Positions 33,240-45,201 of a stretch of 64,000 nucleotides of DNA are shown one piece after another. Both the position numbers and the translations under genes were made by a program. Under the pieces are notes generated by a model. It did not search any database, was not told where the DNA came from, and worked only from the letters and a program-made list of their open reading frames with translations. This DNA is from Cololabis saira (Eukaryota > Chordata > Actinopteri > Beloniformes > Belonidae), in NCBI RefSeq assembly GCF_033807715.1, contig NC_084591.1:49839415-49903414 (forward strand), in the 5' to 3' direction. Each line of letters starts with the position of its first letter. Position 1 is the first letter of the stretch.

Positions 33240-33713
33240 TGTAATTCCATACGTTATTTATGACTACAGCCATATTGACAACATAGAAATGAATTCTCAA
33301 ACTGACCAAATGTGTTGACATTGCTTAAAAAGCAGATTATTTACCATAACAGTTAGCTGTCACTAGAAAAATCCATAGTAAAGCTCATTTTCAGGGACGT
33401 CCGTGTTGGAAATATGCAAATTAAAGGTCCAGATACACCCAATCATAAAAATAAGTATTCTAATGGTTTTCTCGTGCTCTGAAACCATTAAATAGACACC
33501 AAGTTTGCATCTCTAGCCCATTTGGTTCAAAAGTTATCACCAAGCTATGTTTTGATAAGTGGCCAATATTAAGGTGGCCATATTGAATTTCCAGCAAAAA
33601 ATTGGCCAGGTAGTCCATATAGGTTGTGTTCCTACTGGGTCATAGGTATTATTTCTGGTGGACTACCTTTTATAGCAGGGCAAATGCAGCACACTCCCCC
33701 TTGCCCCCTGGGT
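33240..33713 (-). repeat. Element R, copy 2 (inverted)
   Basis: Reverse complement of 19905-20396. Also joined at its end to half of a family A MITE. Confidence 0.8.
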
Positions 33714-33895
33714 ATATTCTGGGAATCTTAATCTTAAACTGTAAACTGTAATCAGCAATATTAAAATAATAATGGGCTTGCAATATTTTAGTTGATTTGT
33801 AATGAATCCAGAATGTATGACATTTTTGTTTTTTAATTGCATTACAGAAAATAAAGAACTTTATCACAATATTCTAATTTTCAGAGACAGTCCTG
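33714..33895. mobile_element. Half of a family A MITE joined to element R
   Basis: From the palindrome centre 'attctgggaatc' to 'gagacagtcctg' followed by TA. Mirror of the junction at 19904. Confidence 0.8.
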
Positions 33896-34447
33896 TACTT
33901 TATATTCAACAACAATTTGAAGTGGAACAACAACAATTAAGTGCTACAACAAAGTACTACAAAAACTACAACTATAATTAAAATCACTCAACTTAGATAA
34001 ACAGAACCTCGTCAATATGTTGTCCATATAAGAATAAATTAAAATGTACAAAGACAGACATTATTAAATTAACAAATAAAATCAAACAAATAGAGCCGAG
34101 AGGCAGCAGTCGTCTACTCTAGTCTGTTAACATAATATTGTTAACGTTATAATAATAATTATTGTGTTTTTGTACAATAACATACCTTTGATAATGTATG
34201 AATCATTATTCACATGTAAAAAAAAATATAAATATTTTTTTTTTTAACTCTTGGGGCCCCCTAGTGGCCACGGGCCCCTAAGCAGCCGCTCAGTTCTTTA
34301 CGCCTCTGCTCCAGCATGTGTGGAAATAAGTGTGACCAAACAATTTACAAGGCAAATAAGAGCATGACAATAGAGACGTGGACGTCTGTGAGTTTAACAC
34401 ACACTTTGTTTGGGGTTCCAAAGTAATATGATCACAGGAACGAAGAC
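33896..34447. other. No gene recognised
   Basis: AT-rich with 'caacaacaattaagtgc' stretches. A short GC-rich piece 'ttggggccccctagtggcca' near 34250 resembles part of another fish repeat. Nothing coding. Confidence 0.45.
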
Positions 34448-34451
34448 TTAA

Positions 34452-34792
34452 AGGAGCTTGAGGCCGGATTGAGGCAGGATTTATGAAAAAAATCCGTATA
34501 CGTTTTAAGTTTTCTAGTAATAATGTCAGATGAAGCGTTCCAAACCAAAAAGAATGAGCCCTCTAGTGTATCTCTCCGTTGCCTTGAACAGGCTGTGTGC
34601 TGCAAAATGTGCTGCAGTGCTGGGGCCGAGTTTCCCGCGCTGTCCTGCGGATGTGACGTCACATGACGCTGCATGCACGTTCTCCCCGTTCTCCCGTGCC
34701 GGCTTCACTGTTGGCTGCAGTACCCCCGACGGCCGTCATGGTGAAGGGTGGCGCTAGAGAGTCTCATTTCTTAAAAGGAGCCTCATGCTCCT
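34452..34792. mobile_element. TTAA-flanked MITE (family E), copy 1
   Basis: 341 bp, starts AGGAGCTTGAGGC, ends GCCTCATGCTCCT, and is bracketed by TTAA (34448-34451, 34793-34796). TTAA duplication is the piggyBac signature, so a piggyBac-related nonautonomous element is likely. An identical-length copy is at 56960-57300. Contains a perfect TGACGTCA at 34654-34661. Short ORFs inside are shared by both copies but have no domain. Confidence 0.8.
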
Positions 34793-34796
34793 TTAA

Positions 34797-35170
34797 AGCT
34801 CACAAAAAAGGTATGAATCAATGCCATATTGTACTGAACAACATTTATAAATCATTTCAGTTGAGTGATTAGAGTATAAACATTTTTCATGGCATGGCTG
34901 CGTCCTAGGACGATTTTACTCTGGATGGGAGGAAAATTAAGAATTTTATTTCTGATTTATAGTATTTCAACTGACTGTTTTCAAGTAAAGAAAATAAACA
35001 ACTTTAAACTGCTCTACTAAATAATTAATTTGAAATACCGGTCTGCTTTAGGTTCCCCGTTGAAATCTCAGCAGGTTGTTCTCCCATTACCTGTGTGGAG
35101 TTTGTCCGGATGCTCCAATTTCCTCCTACAGTCCAAAAACATGTATGTGAGCCGACTGGGGAGTCTGATG
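34797..35170. other. No gene recognised
   Basis: AT-rich sequence without recurring repeats. Confidence 0.45.
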
Positions 35171-35914
35171 GCTTTTCCACTAGTACCTACTCAGCTCTAC
35201 TCATCTCAGCTCAGCCTGGTTTTTTTTCCATAACAATCAATACCCAGATGAGAAGTAGGAGGTTGGAGTGAAGCTGCTGTGACGTATTTGATTGCGTATC
35301 TAAACGAAGAAGACAACAACACTAAAGATGTAGAACCTGGAGGAGAAGATAGAGATGGAGGAGGTGCTGCTGGGCCTGTGGCTTGTGTTTGATATCAAGT
35401 TAAAAAATGAGAGAAAATTAGAATATTGTAATTATTGTGAGAGAAGCTTCAAGCGGCAACGCTTTTTAATTTTTTTGTTAGTTTTCTCTGCGCTGCTGAA
35501 AAGTCAGCTGGAGCCGTGAGCAGCAATGAAGAGACAGAGCTCCTGGTAGATCTGATCGTTCCTTATCTCCGTCTAGATCCCTTTTTAATTCTCTCCTCAG
35601 CACCAGGTTTATGAACATCTGCACCTCAGAGTTGGACCAGAACAGACTTCTGCTGCCGTTGCTGGTTGAATAAAATGAACAAGAATCCGTCAGTCTCTTT
35701 CTCTGATGTCACATCCTGACTCAGACGTCTGACTCCAACCCCCCGACCAATCGGTGGCCTGTAGTGTGGTGATGTCAGATACAGCCGACTCAGCAGCTTA
35801 GAACCTCAGCAGAATAGATACAGAAAAGTATCTACTCAGCACGTTAGACCCCTAGTGGAGAAGAACCAAACCGAGTGGAGGAGAGTCGGGCTGAGTAGGG
35901 ACTAGTGGAAAAGC
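35171..35914. mobile_element. TIR element F (gcttttccactagt ends)
   Basis: 744 bp with ends GCTTTTCCACTAG...CTAGTGGAAAAGC. The interior includes 'ctcctggtagatctgatcgt' and 'accaatcggtggcctgtagt'. A partial copy in the same orientation is at 63365-63788. No obvious TSD or ORF. Confidence 0.75.
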
Positions 35915-36341
35915 ACAATAAGAGTCGTCCATCAGAAACAGATTGAGGGAGGGAGAGCCACAAACAAACACCAAGAGATTAGGCCGGGTTTCCCAGATCA
36001 GTTAAACAGCAAAAGACTTCTTTCAAACCTTCTTAAGGAGCCTGTGAAAGAAAATCACGTTTCCCAGAGTTGCTCTTAGCTTAAGTATCTCTTTCATTAA
36101 GAAGGAAATGAAAGATGCTTCTGACCCAGTCTTTACAACCATCTTAGTGAACAAAGACTCACAGATCCAGCCGCGTCAGGCAAATCAATATCACACCAAG
36201 CAATGAGATATTAAAACAATGCACCCCGCACAAATTTTGATCTATTTTATACTTAGATTATATAGATTTATATTGTTCAATTGGTGACAGCAAAGGGGGA
36301 AAAAAAGAAAAATAATGAATAACAAGTGTGTTCCTGTACAC
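35915..36341. other. No gene recognised
   Basis: Contains 'gccgggtttcccagatcagtt', a common-looking fish repeat edge, but I could not define an element. Confidence 0.4.
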
Positions 36342-36696
36342 TAGGACTGTCTCAGAAAATTAGAATATTGTGATAAATTCCTTTATTTTCTGTAATGCAA
36401 AAATGTCATACATTCTGGGTTAGGGTTAGGGTTATCAACTGAAATATTGCAAGCCTTTTATTATTTTAATATTGCTGATTATGGCTTACAGCTTAAGAAA
36501 ACTCAAATATCCTATCTCAAAAAATTTGAATATTCTGGGAATCTTAATCTTAAACTGTAAACCATAATCAGCAATATTAAAATAATAAAAGGCTTGCAAT
36601 ATTTCAGTTGATTTGTAATGAATCCAGAATGTATGACATTTTAGTTTTTTTAATTGCATTACAGAAAATAAAGAACTTTATCACAATATTCTAATA
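36342..36696. mobile_element. Family A MITE, copy 4, with telomere-like insert
   Basis: Palindromic body as in the other copies; the outermost bases at both ends are lost. At 36417-36434 it carries GGGTTAGGGTTAGGGTTA where other copies read ggattcattacaaatcaac. Confidence 0.8.
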
Positions 36697-37129
36697 TACA
36701 GTATTTAAATACTTTATGGAATGACATTTATTAATGACACTGCACTAGTTTATAAAAGCTAACAGTTTCTTTTGTGAAAAGGGAAGGCGTCACAAGCTTA
36801 GGCTTCAGTCTACACCTTTTGGTCCTTGGTTTTTTGTTAAAATTGTATATATATATATAAAATTATATATTTTTTTGTATAACACTGACGATGTACACCT
36901 GAGACGGTTGGGGAAGGGGGAACCTTTTGTTCCAGGAAGAGTTCTCTGCATGCAAATCACCGGCTTCTGCGCAGCTTGTTCCTATATGATGCTCTGACTG
37001 AAAACATTAAAAAAAAGAAAAAACAAGAAGGGAATAATATATATTTTTTAAAGCATTGACAAACTACGAGCTCAAAACTTTTATCAGGCGGGTTAACACT
37101 GAACTTTCCCTCAAAACTAACTGTTTCCC
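36697..37129. other. No gene recognised
   Basis: Includes a short (TA)n. No repeat seen elsewhere in the window. Confidence 0.45.
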
Positions 37130-37425
37130 TAACTGTTTAATTAGGATCCCCATTAGCTACAGCAGGACTGCAGCTATTCTTCCTGGGGTCCAACATTTTA
37201 AAATAATACCAAATAGTAAAACATAACATAATAAAAGCAAACCAAATAAATTCCAACTAGATAAAAAGAATATCAAATTAAAAATACTCTGCAAAAAAAA
37301 GCAGAGACGTTCCACAAAATGAAGACATCGAAATGAGAACAAAACACAAAACACAACAAAAACACTGCACAGTTAAAATTCATCTGAGGTCGTCAAAAAG
37401 TCTGAAAAGCAGTCAACAATTTAAT
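37130..37425 (-). repeat. Probable LINE 3' end (minus strand)
   Basis: 'aattaggatccccattagct' and 'ctgcagctattcttcctggg' resemble the 3' part of a common teleost LINE. Noncoding here and not repeated within the window. Confidence 0.4.
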
Positions 37426-37429
37426 TAGG

Positions 37430-38922
37430 GCCCGAGCACCTTCAGTGCGAAGGCCCTATTGTATCTGTAGGAATTTTTCTTTCTTTCTTTCTTTCTTTCT
37501 TCTGACGAAAGGAGGGCCTTTTTGCCCCCCTAAACGTGCCCAAAAAGTAACCAAATTTTGCATGCAAGTCAGGCCTGGCGAAAAATTTGATATTTAATGG
37601 TTTACATTAATGGGCGTGGCAAAATGGCTCAACAGCGCCCCCCAGAAAACTTTGAGCCTCAAGCCCCACAATACGTTTTGACGTACATGCACGAAAATCG
37701 CTACACACCTGTATCAGTACACAACTTAAAGAAAAGTCTCTTGGCGACATGGCCGAAACCGAACAGGAAGTCAGCCATTTTGAATTAATCGTGTCACTTT
37801 GGCGCAATTTATGCCATTCCTTCGGCAGTTAATACGGCCCGAACCGTAACGTGCACCCAAGTGTGTTATACATCAAAATGTGCGTCTCCATCCTGCGACA
37901 ACACGCATTACTTTTCTCTTTCAAAAGCGTTACCGTGGCGACGCTAGACGCCAAAAAGCGCGCCCACCCTTCATCTGGTTGGTTCAGACAGAAAAAACTT
38001 TGCGCCTCAAGCCCCATAATACGGTGTGACGTACATGAACGAAAATCGGTACACACCTGTATCATGTCGCAACTTAAAGAAAAGTCTCTTGGCGCCATGG
38101 CCGAAACTGAACAGGAAGTCAGCCATTTTGAATACATTGTGTAATTTTGGCGCAATTTATGGCATACTTTGGCAATTAATACGGCCCGAACCGTAACGTT
38201 CACCCAGGTGTGTTATACATCAAAATATGCGTCTCCATCCTGTGACTACGCGCATTACTTTTCTCTTTCAAAAGTGTTACCGTGGCGACGCTAGACGCCA
38301 AAAAGCGCGCCCCCCTTCATCTGATTGGTCCATATTTGATAGTTCCCCAAAAGTCACCAAATTTTGCATGCAAGGCAGGCCTGGCGATAAATTTGATATT
38401 TCATGGTTTGTATGAATGGGCGTGGCAAAATGGCTCAACAGCGCCCCCCGGAAAACTTTGTGCCTCAAGCCCCACAATACAGTTTGACGTACATGCACGA
38501 AAATCGCTACACACCTGTATCATGGCCCAGCTTAAAGAAAAGTCTCTTGGAGCCATGCCCGAAACCGAACAGGAAGTCGACCATTTTGAATTACTCGTGT
38601 CATTTTGGCGAAATTTATGCCATTCCTTCGGCAGTTAATTCAGTCCGAACCGTAATGTGCACCCAGGTGTGTTATACATCAAAAAGTGTATCTCCATCCT
38701 GCGACCACACGCATTACTTTTCTCTTTCAAAAGTGTTAGCGTAGCAACGCTAGACGCCAAAAGGCGCACCCCCCCTTCATCTGATTTGTCCATATTTGAG
38801 TCACCAAATTTTGACATAGTTTGACATAGAGAGTCGTGGGTGGTGTCATTTCTGATATGCTCATGGGGGGCGGTGGCCGTGAGTGCGAGGGCCCGTTCAT
38901 CGCTGCTTGCAGCTTTAATTTC
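37430..38922. mobile_element. 'gggcccgagcacc' repeat with three internal long tandem units
   Basis: Starts 'agggcccgagcaccttcagt', followed by (tttc)n, and ends 'gagggcccgttcatcgctgc' + 'ttgcagctttaat'. Inside, a 350-460-bp unit beginning near 'acgaaaatcgctacacacct' occurs three times (about 37690, 38040, 38495). Short ORFs follow the repeat period and are not genes. A fragment of its right end is at 6397. Confidence 0.75.
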
Positions 38923-39264
38923 ATTTGTAGTCTAGAACTTCACAACTGATCTAATACAGAAAAAAAGAAAAAAAATACATTCAACAGTCAAAACCAACTA
39001 TGTTTCAATTTCCAGCAGGTCAGACAATCAGTCTCAGCAGCTGCTGGTTTAAGTGATCTCTATTTCAATGTTCTATCATTTTACTTATATTGATTCAGAA
39101 GATGTTGCTTGACTTATAATTTGAGCGTTCTTATGCTGTTTGTTTGTGTTCCTGTAGATGTCGGTACGAGAGAGAAACAAACTGTGGTTTTTTTTAGAGC
39201 ACATGTGAAATAAAAACCCAGCATATATGTCTTGGACGGAGACGTTTTGAGGATGAAACACAAC
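38923..39264. other. No gene recognised
   Basis: AT-rich spacer between two repeats. Confidence 0.45.
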
Positions 39265-40239
39265 CAGTACTTGAGTTGTAAAAAACAATCAGGGGGGATG
39301 GTGGATTTGATCATATGGGGACAGATAATTTGTGCTGATTACAAATAATATCATATATTACAAATAATAGCAGTGACCAAAACACCTGCAGAAATACTGC
39401 AGGAATGACATAGCAGCAGTTAAATGCAGCCTTCTGTAAGCTTTAAATATCCACTGGGCTTACATCAAATACATCAAAACACAACAATAAAAAACACTTT
39501 TCTGAACTTATCAATATGACTCTGTCCTTCACAGGATAAGTAACATGGATCACTGCAAAAACTCACAATCTTAACAAGAATATTTGTCCTATTTCTAGTT
39601 AAAATGTCTCATTTTAGTAAAGAAATCTCATTACACTTAAAACAAGACTCATCACTGGAAAAAACAACAATTTCCACCTGTTTCAAGTAGATTTTCACTT
39701 GAAATAAGTAGAAAAATCTGCCAGTGGAACAAGATTTTTTTGCTTGCAATAAGAAGATAAATCTTGTCCCACTGGCAGATTTTTTTTACTTATTTCAAGT
39801 GAAAATTTACTTGAATCAGGTGAAAATTGTCAAATAATTTATTTTTCTGGTGTTATTTTTCTGGTGATGACTCTAAATGTTGAAATAGCAGTAAAACCAC
39901 ATTCATTGATGAAATGACATAAGGGATGGAAAGGAGGGATGGCAGTTTTACAGGGGGGATGATTTGGACCGTTTTTATTTCAGGGGGGATGATTTGGACC
40001 GTTTTTATTTCAGGAAGGATGATTTGGACCGTTTTTATTTCAGGGGGGATGATTTGGACCGTTTTTATTTCAGGGGGGATGATTTGGACCGTTTTTATTT
40101 CAGGAGGGATGATTTGGACCGTTTTTATTTCAGGGGGATGATTTGGACCGTTTTTATTTCAGGAGGGATGATTTGGACCGTTTTTATTTCAGGGGGGATG
40201 CCGTCCATCCCCCCTCATCCCCCCTCAACTCCAGTACTG
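39265..40239 (-). mobile_element. Family C hAT MITE with expanded 30-bp module
   Basis: Ends CAGTACTTGAGTTG...CAACTCCAGTACTG. At 39955-40199 the module 'ggggggatgatttggaccg' + 'tttttatttca' occurs about nine times; other copies have two to four. No matching 8-bp TSD at this copy. Confidence 0.82.
39955..40199 (+). repeat. 30-bp tandem module of family C MITE
   Basis: Eight to nine units with minor changes (ggaagg, ggaggg). Frame-open by chance because the unit is a multiple of three. Confidence 0.92.
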
Positions 40240-41040
40240 GCCGTAGTTGTGGAGACACCCATACCTGGCCACACAGAACAGCTGGGACCGATGCTGCAGT
40301 CATTTACCACATCTCTGGGAGAAGCTGCTACTACAAGTCTTGCCACAATTCATTTTTTCAGCAGGACTATTACACGATCTAGAAACATGCGGTCCTGCCC
40401 GCGCACTAATGATAACGTTAAATACAACCCTCAACTGGATTTTTCTGTCAGGATGCTTCATGTCCTTTTCCTTGAACCTTGAACATTGTCTCACTTAATC
40501 TTTGGTGAAATTGATTTCAGCCTAATAATTCCATTATGTTGTGACCTTTCTGTTTATGGCTCTTGTTAAATTGCAAAGCCATTTGACAGATTTCAGCGGC
40601 TTATTGAAGCTATTAGGAGTTCCTTTCATGTCAGTCTGTGTAGCTTGAAGTCCGCCTGAAAGTGTCAGTAATAATCATTCCAGCACAATCCAGTGTTTGA
40701 TTTAATGGCTCAGATGAAATCATCAGGGCAGCGTCCTTTCAAATATGATGAAAGGATTAAATAGCTGTTATTTTTCTGATGGATGTGAAGTCAGTTTTGT
40801 GTAATTGATTTCATGTGGGCCCATCGCAGCGTCCTGCTGGTTTCCAGCAGCTTTAACTGGAACAGTTGATGGAACGCAGCAGTCAGGTGGAAATGAAAGC
40901 TGAGCTAGTTTCAACTCCAGGTATCTTAGTTGAAATATTTCTATGTTAAACCGGAGCCACGTAAACCAACAGTGCAGCTGGCCCAGGAAGTTTGTAACAC
41001 TGTAGTTTAACATTAACTGACACATCACAGCATAGTTGTG
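40240..41040. other. Repeat-free stretch; candidate conserved noncoding DNA
   Basis: No transposon, tandem repeat or ORF with a recognisable product. Mixed composition with several TAAT-type cores (40520-40760), for example 'cctaataattccattatg' and 'agtaataatcattccagc'. This is only a candidate by exclusion. Confidence 0.35.
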
Positions 41041-41985
41041 GATGTTTATTAGGCCTGTGTTGAAAAAATCGATTTTCCGATTCTAAATCGATTCTCATAT
41101 TAATTCTTAAAAATCGGTTCGTATGTCTAAAGATCGATTTTTTTTTTCATCATTACATTGAAACTTTGGTATTTTTTTGTTTATGCCCAAAAAAGCAATG
41201 TTTTGTTGGACACGAGAATAACTAATGCCATGTTTTTGCCTTTAAATATGTTTAAAAGTATGAAAACATTAAAGTTTTCAGTTATAATAAAAATAAATTG
41301 TCTATATTTCATTACTTTATACACTGTCTTGGGGTTACATTTGCATAAAATGCTAAAAACCAAATTCTCAAAAATGTAAAACCGAAATAGACCGAAAATC
41401 GAAAAAAATTAAAGAGATAAGATAAGATAAGATAAGATAAGATAAGATAAGATAATCCTTTATTATTCCCTCAATGGGGAAACTCCTGTGTTAGCAGCAG
41501 TACACTTAACATGTATATATACACACACACACACATGCGGGGAAGGGGGTAAACATTTAAAAAAGTAAAAGATATATATAATTAAAAAATATGGACAGTA
41601 TATACACAATACACAATACACAAAACGGAATGTGGGAAAAAATAAAACTGATTTCCTCCGTCTGTTTCCTCCCTGGATGTGTTTGGTAATTCTGACCCAC
41701 GATGTTTCCTAAAGCAGTTCTATCAGCATTCTGGGAGCTGATTGGTCCTTACAGCATCATTAGCTGCAATACTTGCTGTTGAATCTCAATATAATACTAG
41801 TATTAATATGTTGCAGAACTACAGTCATATCATTCATGCAAGTGCTCAAAAAACAGTTTTAATAACACTAACCCAAATCAATATCGGAATCGAATCGGAT
41901 CAAATCTTGATAATCGATTCTGAATCTTAAGAATCGGAATCGAATCGATTCTTGACATTTGAATGGATCCCCAGCCCTGATATTT
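41041..41985. mobile_element. 'atcgatttt' DNA element (family G), copy 2, inverted
   Basis: Reverse complement of 3947-4618, with an extra insertion at 41413-41640 that starts as (GATAA)n followed by 'tcctttattattccctcaat', the 3' end of a LINE or SINE on the minus strand. Confidence 0.75.
41413..41640 (-). mobile_element. LINE/SINE 3' tail with (TTATC)n
   Basis: The (gataa)8 run and 'tccctcaatggggaaactcc' are the reverse of the 'aatttccccattgtgggact' + (ATCTT)n tail at 52625-52741. Confidence 0.65.
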
Positions 41986-42944
41986 ATCTGTGGGAATGGC
42001 TCTGCTTTAAATGAAAAACTGTTAATTAGCAAACAAAATGGCACTGAAAAGAAGTGCAGTCCAGTGTAAGTCTACTGCTTTTCTTTTCTTACACTGAATA
42101 AACCAGGTTCTTATGCTAAATAAAAAGGAAAAAGAAAAAAAAGCAACAACTAGTTTTCTAAAGTGAGACAATTAAAGTCTGAAACTTTTTAAGATGCTTT
42201 GTGTCTTGGCTTCGTTGATACATCCATTTATACATTAAACTATATTGCCAATTTTACAATAGGCCCTTTTTGTTGTCTGCTGACAAAGCTTGCTCTTCTT
42301 TAAGTGCTGTGACGACTGTGAATGAATGACTTCAGCATTTCAGACCACACACTACTGGGGTTTTGAATTATTTTTATATCTACTCATTGTGAAGCCTGTA
42401 CTTTTTGTGTTTTTTTTATTCATGTAACAAATATAAGAACACACATGTCTTATTACTACTTTCCATAGACTTAGAGTACCAGTAACAATAAGTGGAGCAG
42501 AGAAAACCTCCCTCTTGGTAAATCTGTCCAGACTACTATTTTTATTTCTGTAGATTTGTCATCAAACTGGCAAACTGACCGGTGTTATTTTAAATAAAAA
42601 TAGGATTCTTTTGGCCTGTGAGAGCAGGATGTGATTGAGACCTTCATTTGAAAGTTGAACAGAGGATGAGGAAATACTGGTTCCCATTATAGACTTGTGG
42701 TTTTTCCAGTCTTATCGAGGCCAGTGGAATACAAACCCCGGTCTGTGCTAATGCTTCCCTGCTGTCTGCAGAGCCAGATCCCTGACGGCCCAGCGTGTCA
42801 CTGCCCAGCGTTCTGGGAGAAACCCTGCTGTTGTTTCACAGCACATTCTATGGACCATCATTTCATATCCTTATTTCAGAATCACATAATTACATTAATC
42901 CACTGTAAATTCATCACTCCATATCTGCTGGAGTTGGTCAGCTG
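41986..42944. other. No gene recognised
   Basis: Largely repeat-free AT-rich sequence. ORFs are short and without motifs. Confidence 0.45.
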
Positions 42945-43274
42945 TGAATCAAATCAAAATCAAATCAACCTTTATTTGTTTAGCACTTTTCATACAAATA
43001 AAAATGCAACGGAAAGCACTTTACATAAAACATAAAAATTAAAGGGTACCTATTATGGCATCTAGTACCTATTTTAAACAGGCATTGAATGTCTTAAAAA
43101 CAAGCTTTTGATTGTTTTTGCTGAATAAATTAGAAATTCAGCCTCTGAGCCATGTCTTTATCTTCCCCTTCTAATATATTGCAATATATTGTTGAGCTCT
43201 CTGTCGCAATAAATAATCGATAAACTGACGGCAAATATCGATATTTTATTACAACTCACATAAAGGATTTACGC
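42945..43274. repeat. Repeat mosaic: LINE tail, family H MITE fragment, palindromic fragment
   Basis: 42950-43035 is a LINE 3' end ('aatcaacctttatttgttta'). 43044-43175 is the left part of the MITE seen complete at 57303-57816 ('aaagggtacctattatggca'). 43176-43262 ('attgttgagctctctgtcgc' to 'tattttattacaac') recurs inverted at 62233-62330. Confidence 0.65.
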
Positions 43275-43513
43275 GGTTATTATTATTATTATTATTATTA
43301 TATTTCTTTATTTGGTATGGACATCACAATAACATAGGACAAACCAAATGCACTGTTTGAGTGTTTTAGCATACATGCTAATTTGCAACACTTGTCCACA
43401 GGAGGCTTTTAAAAAAATAATATAAATACAATACAATAAGATATACAATAAAATTAGAGGATGACATAAGATATAAAGCAAAGACAACATTCAAGAGCAG
43501 AACCAGACCTGAC

Positions 43514-44050
43514 CTATTCATGTAGGCACTGTTGTTTAGACTTGAGCCATAGTTTGAGTCCTCTGTTGAAAATATTGCCACACGTTTCTAATTTTAAATT
43601 AGTCTGTAAAGAATTCCAGAATTTTGCACCCTTCACAGAAAAAACCGACTCACCAAAAGAGGTCTTATACTTTGGGATACGACAGTCACCATTGGTGCAG
43701 GCCCGTGTGGTTACTCTACCAGAGCTCTGATGCCTAATAACCACTTCAGAGAACAGGGGGGAAACATGATTATATAAACATTTAAAAACCAGTTTAAGAC
43801 TACTAAAATTCGCAAAGAGACAACATCTGTTGTATTAGACGCTATATAAATAAAAATATAAATAAAAGTTTTCAAAAGTTAAAAGGTTGTGTTTTCTTAA
43901 AATTTCACAGTGGTGCCATCTCATAGGTTTCTGATCCATAATTTTTATTGCCGGCTTGTATAATGATGTTATAGGTTTTAGAGTTGTTTGAGAGGCAAAT
44001 GACCATGATGTGGTGCAATATGACAAATGTGAAAAGATCATTTCATGCAT
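43514..44050 (-). pseudogene. LINE ORF2 C-terminal fragments
   Basis: 44050-43860 encodes MIFSHLSYCTTSWSFASQTT and continues; 43744-43514 encodes CRIPKYKTSFGESVFSVKGA then KFWNSLQ. These are the usual end of L2-like ORF2 proteins. They are separated by the L2-tail insert and by frame changes. Confidence 0.7.
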
Positions 44051-44083
44051 GTATAATCGCGCAGTTTAACATGACAAATTCCT

Positions 44084-45154
44084 TCAAATATAACGAAATA
44101 AATTTAGATTTGGTTTGACCTTCTTGGAAATTTGCTTAACCTGACTGTTGAATTTTAAATTCTTGTCCAGAATAATGCCTAGGTACTTGACTTCGGTCAC
44201 TACATCAATTTTTTCCTGGTCGATCCATACCTCAAATATGTCATTAGCAGCCCTATCACGTATAGAGAAACACATGGAGACAGTTTTCTTTACATTAAGA
44301 GGTAAATATGACAGCTCAAGCCATTTATGAATGTTTAGTAGTGCCTGTGTCAGCTGCTCGCCTGCCAAGCTTGGTGTTTTTGCGGACACGTAGATGACAG
44401 TGTCATCAGCATACATCTGGCAGTTGACACGCGGACAGCAGTTTGGTAAGTCATTAATGTACATGGAAAACAACAGTGGTCCGAGTACAGACCCTTGTGG
44501 TACTCCCATGCTGTTAGTATGAAGGCTTGACTTCACCCCATTGACCCTGACACATTGTTGTCTCCCCTCCAGGTAAGACTTAAACCACTGCAGAGCTTCT
44601 GGTGACATTTTGAATTGATTTAACTTACTCAGTAGGATGCTATGGTTAACAGTATCAAAGGCCTTTTTTAGATCCAAGAACACTGCCCCCACAACAAGTC
44701 CTTTATCCAGTAGACCTTTGACTCTTTCAAGCAAATAGCAATTAGCTGTTTCTGTGGAGTATTTTTGTCTAAATCCAAATTGCTGTGAGTAAAGCAATTG
44801 GTTAGACTCTAAATGTTCCATCAATTGCTCAGCTACAATTTTCTCCAGGACTTTTGATATTACAGGGAGGGTAGCAATAGGCCTATAGTTACTTGCTATC
44901 TCCTTGTCTCCTGATTTATAGACCGGAGTAATTATTGCAGTTTTCCATCTGTCTGGAAATGATTTTGTTTTTATTGACAGGTTTACTAAATAAGTAATTG
45001 GCTCCAGCAGACAATTCAGATACTTCTTGATTAAGACAGCATGTAGATTATGAATGTCCTTTGACATGGAGTTACTCATGTTCACAATCACTTTTTTAAC
45101 TTTATCCTGAGACACTTCTTTGATATGAAAAGACTCAGAATGAATCTGATTCAC
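44084..45154 (-). pseudogene. LINE reverse transcriptase core
   Basis: 356 codons: [89 protein letters not shown]. All palm and catalytic motifs (the YADD aspartates) are present, but the ORF is broken before and after by frameshifts, so the locus is not functional. Confidence 0.85.
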
Positions 45155-45201
45155 TTCTTTAGAGTTTGACTCAATAGTTTTAAAATGACTTGCCAGTTCT
45201 G

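Noticed and set aside
34530..34757. 75-codon ORF shared with 57038-57265
   Set aside because: Lies wholly inside the two copies of the TTAA-flanked MITE. Its similarity follows from the repeat and it shows no domain.
39955..40199. Regular 30-bp direct repeats resembling a CRISPR array
   Set aside because: Repeats are contiguous with no unique spacers, lie inside a hAT MITE of a eukaryotic genome, and there are no cas genes.
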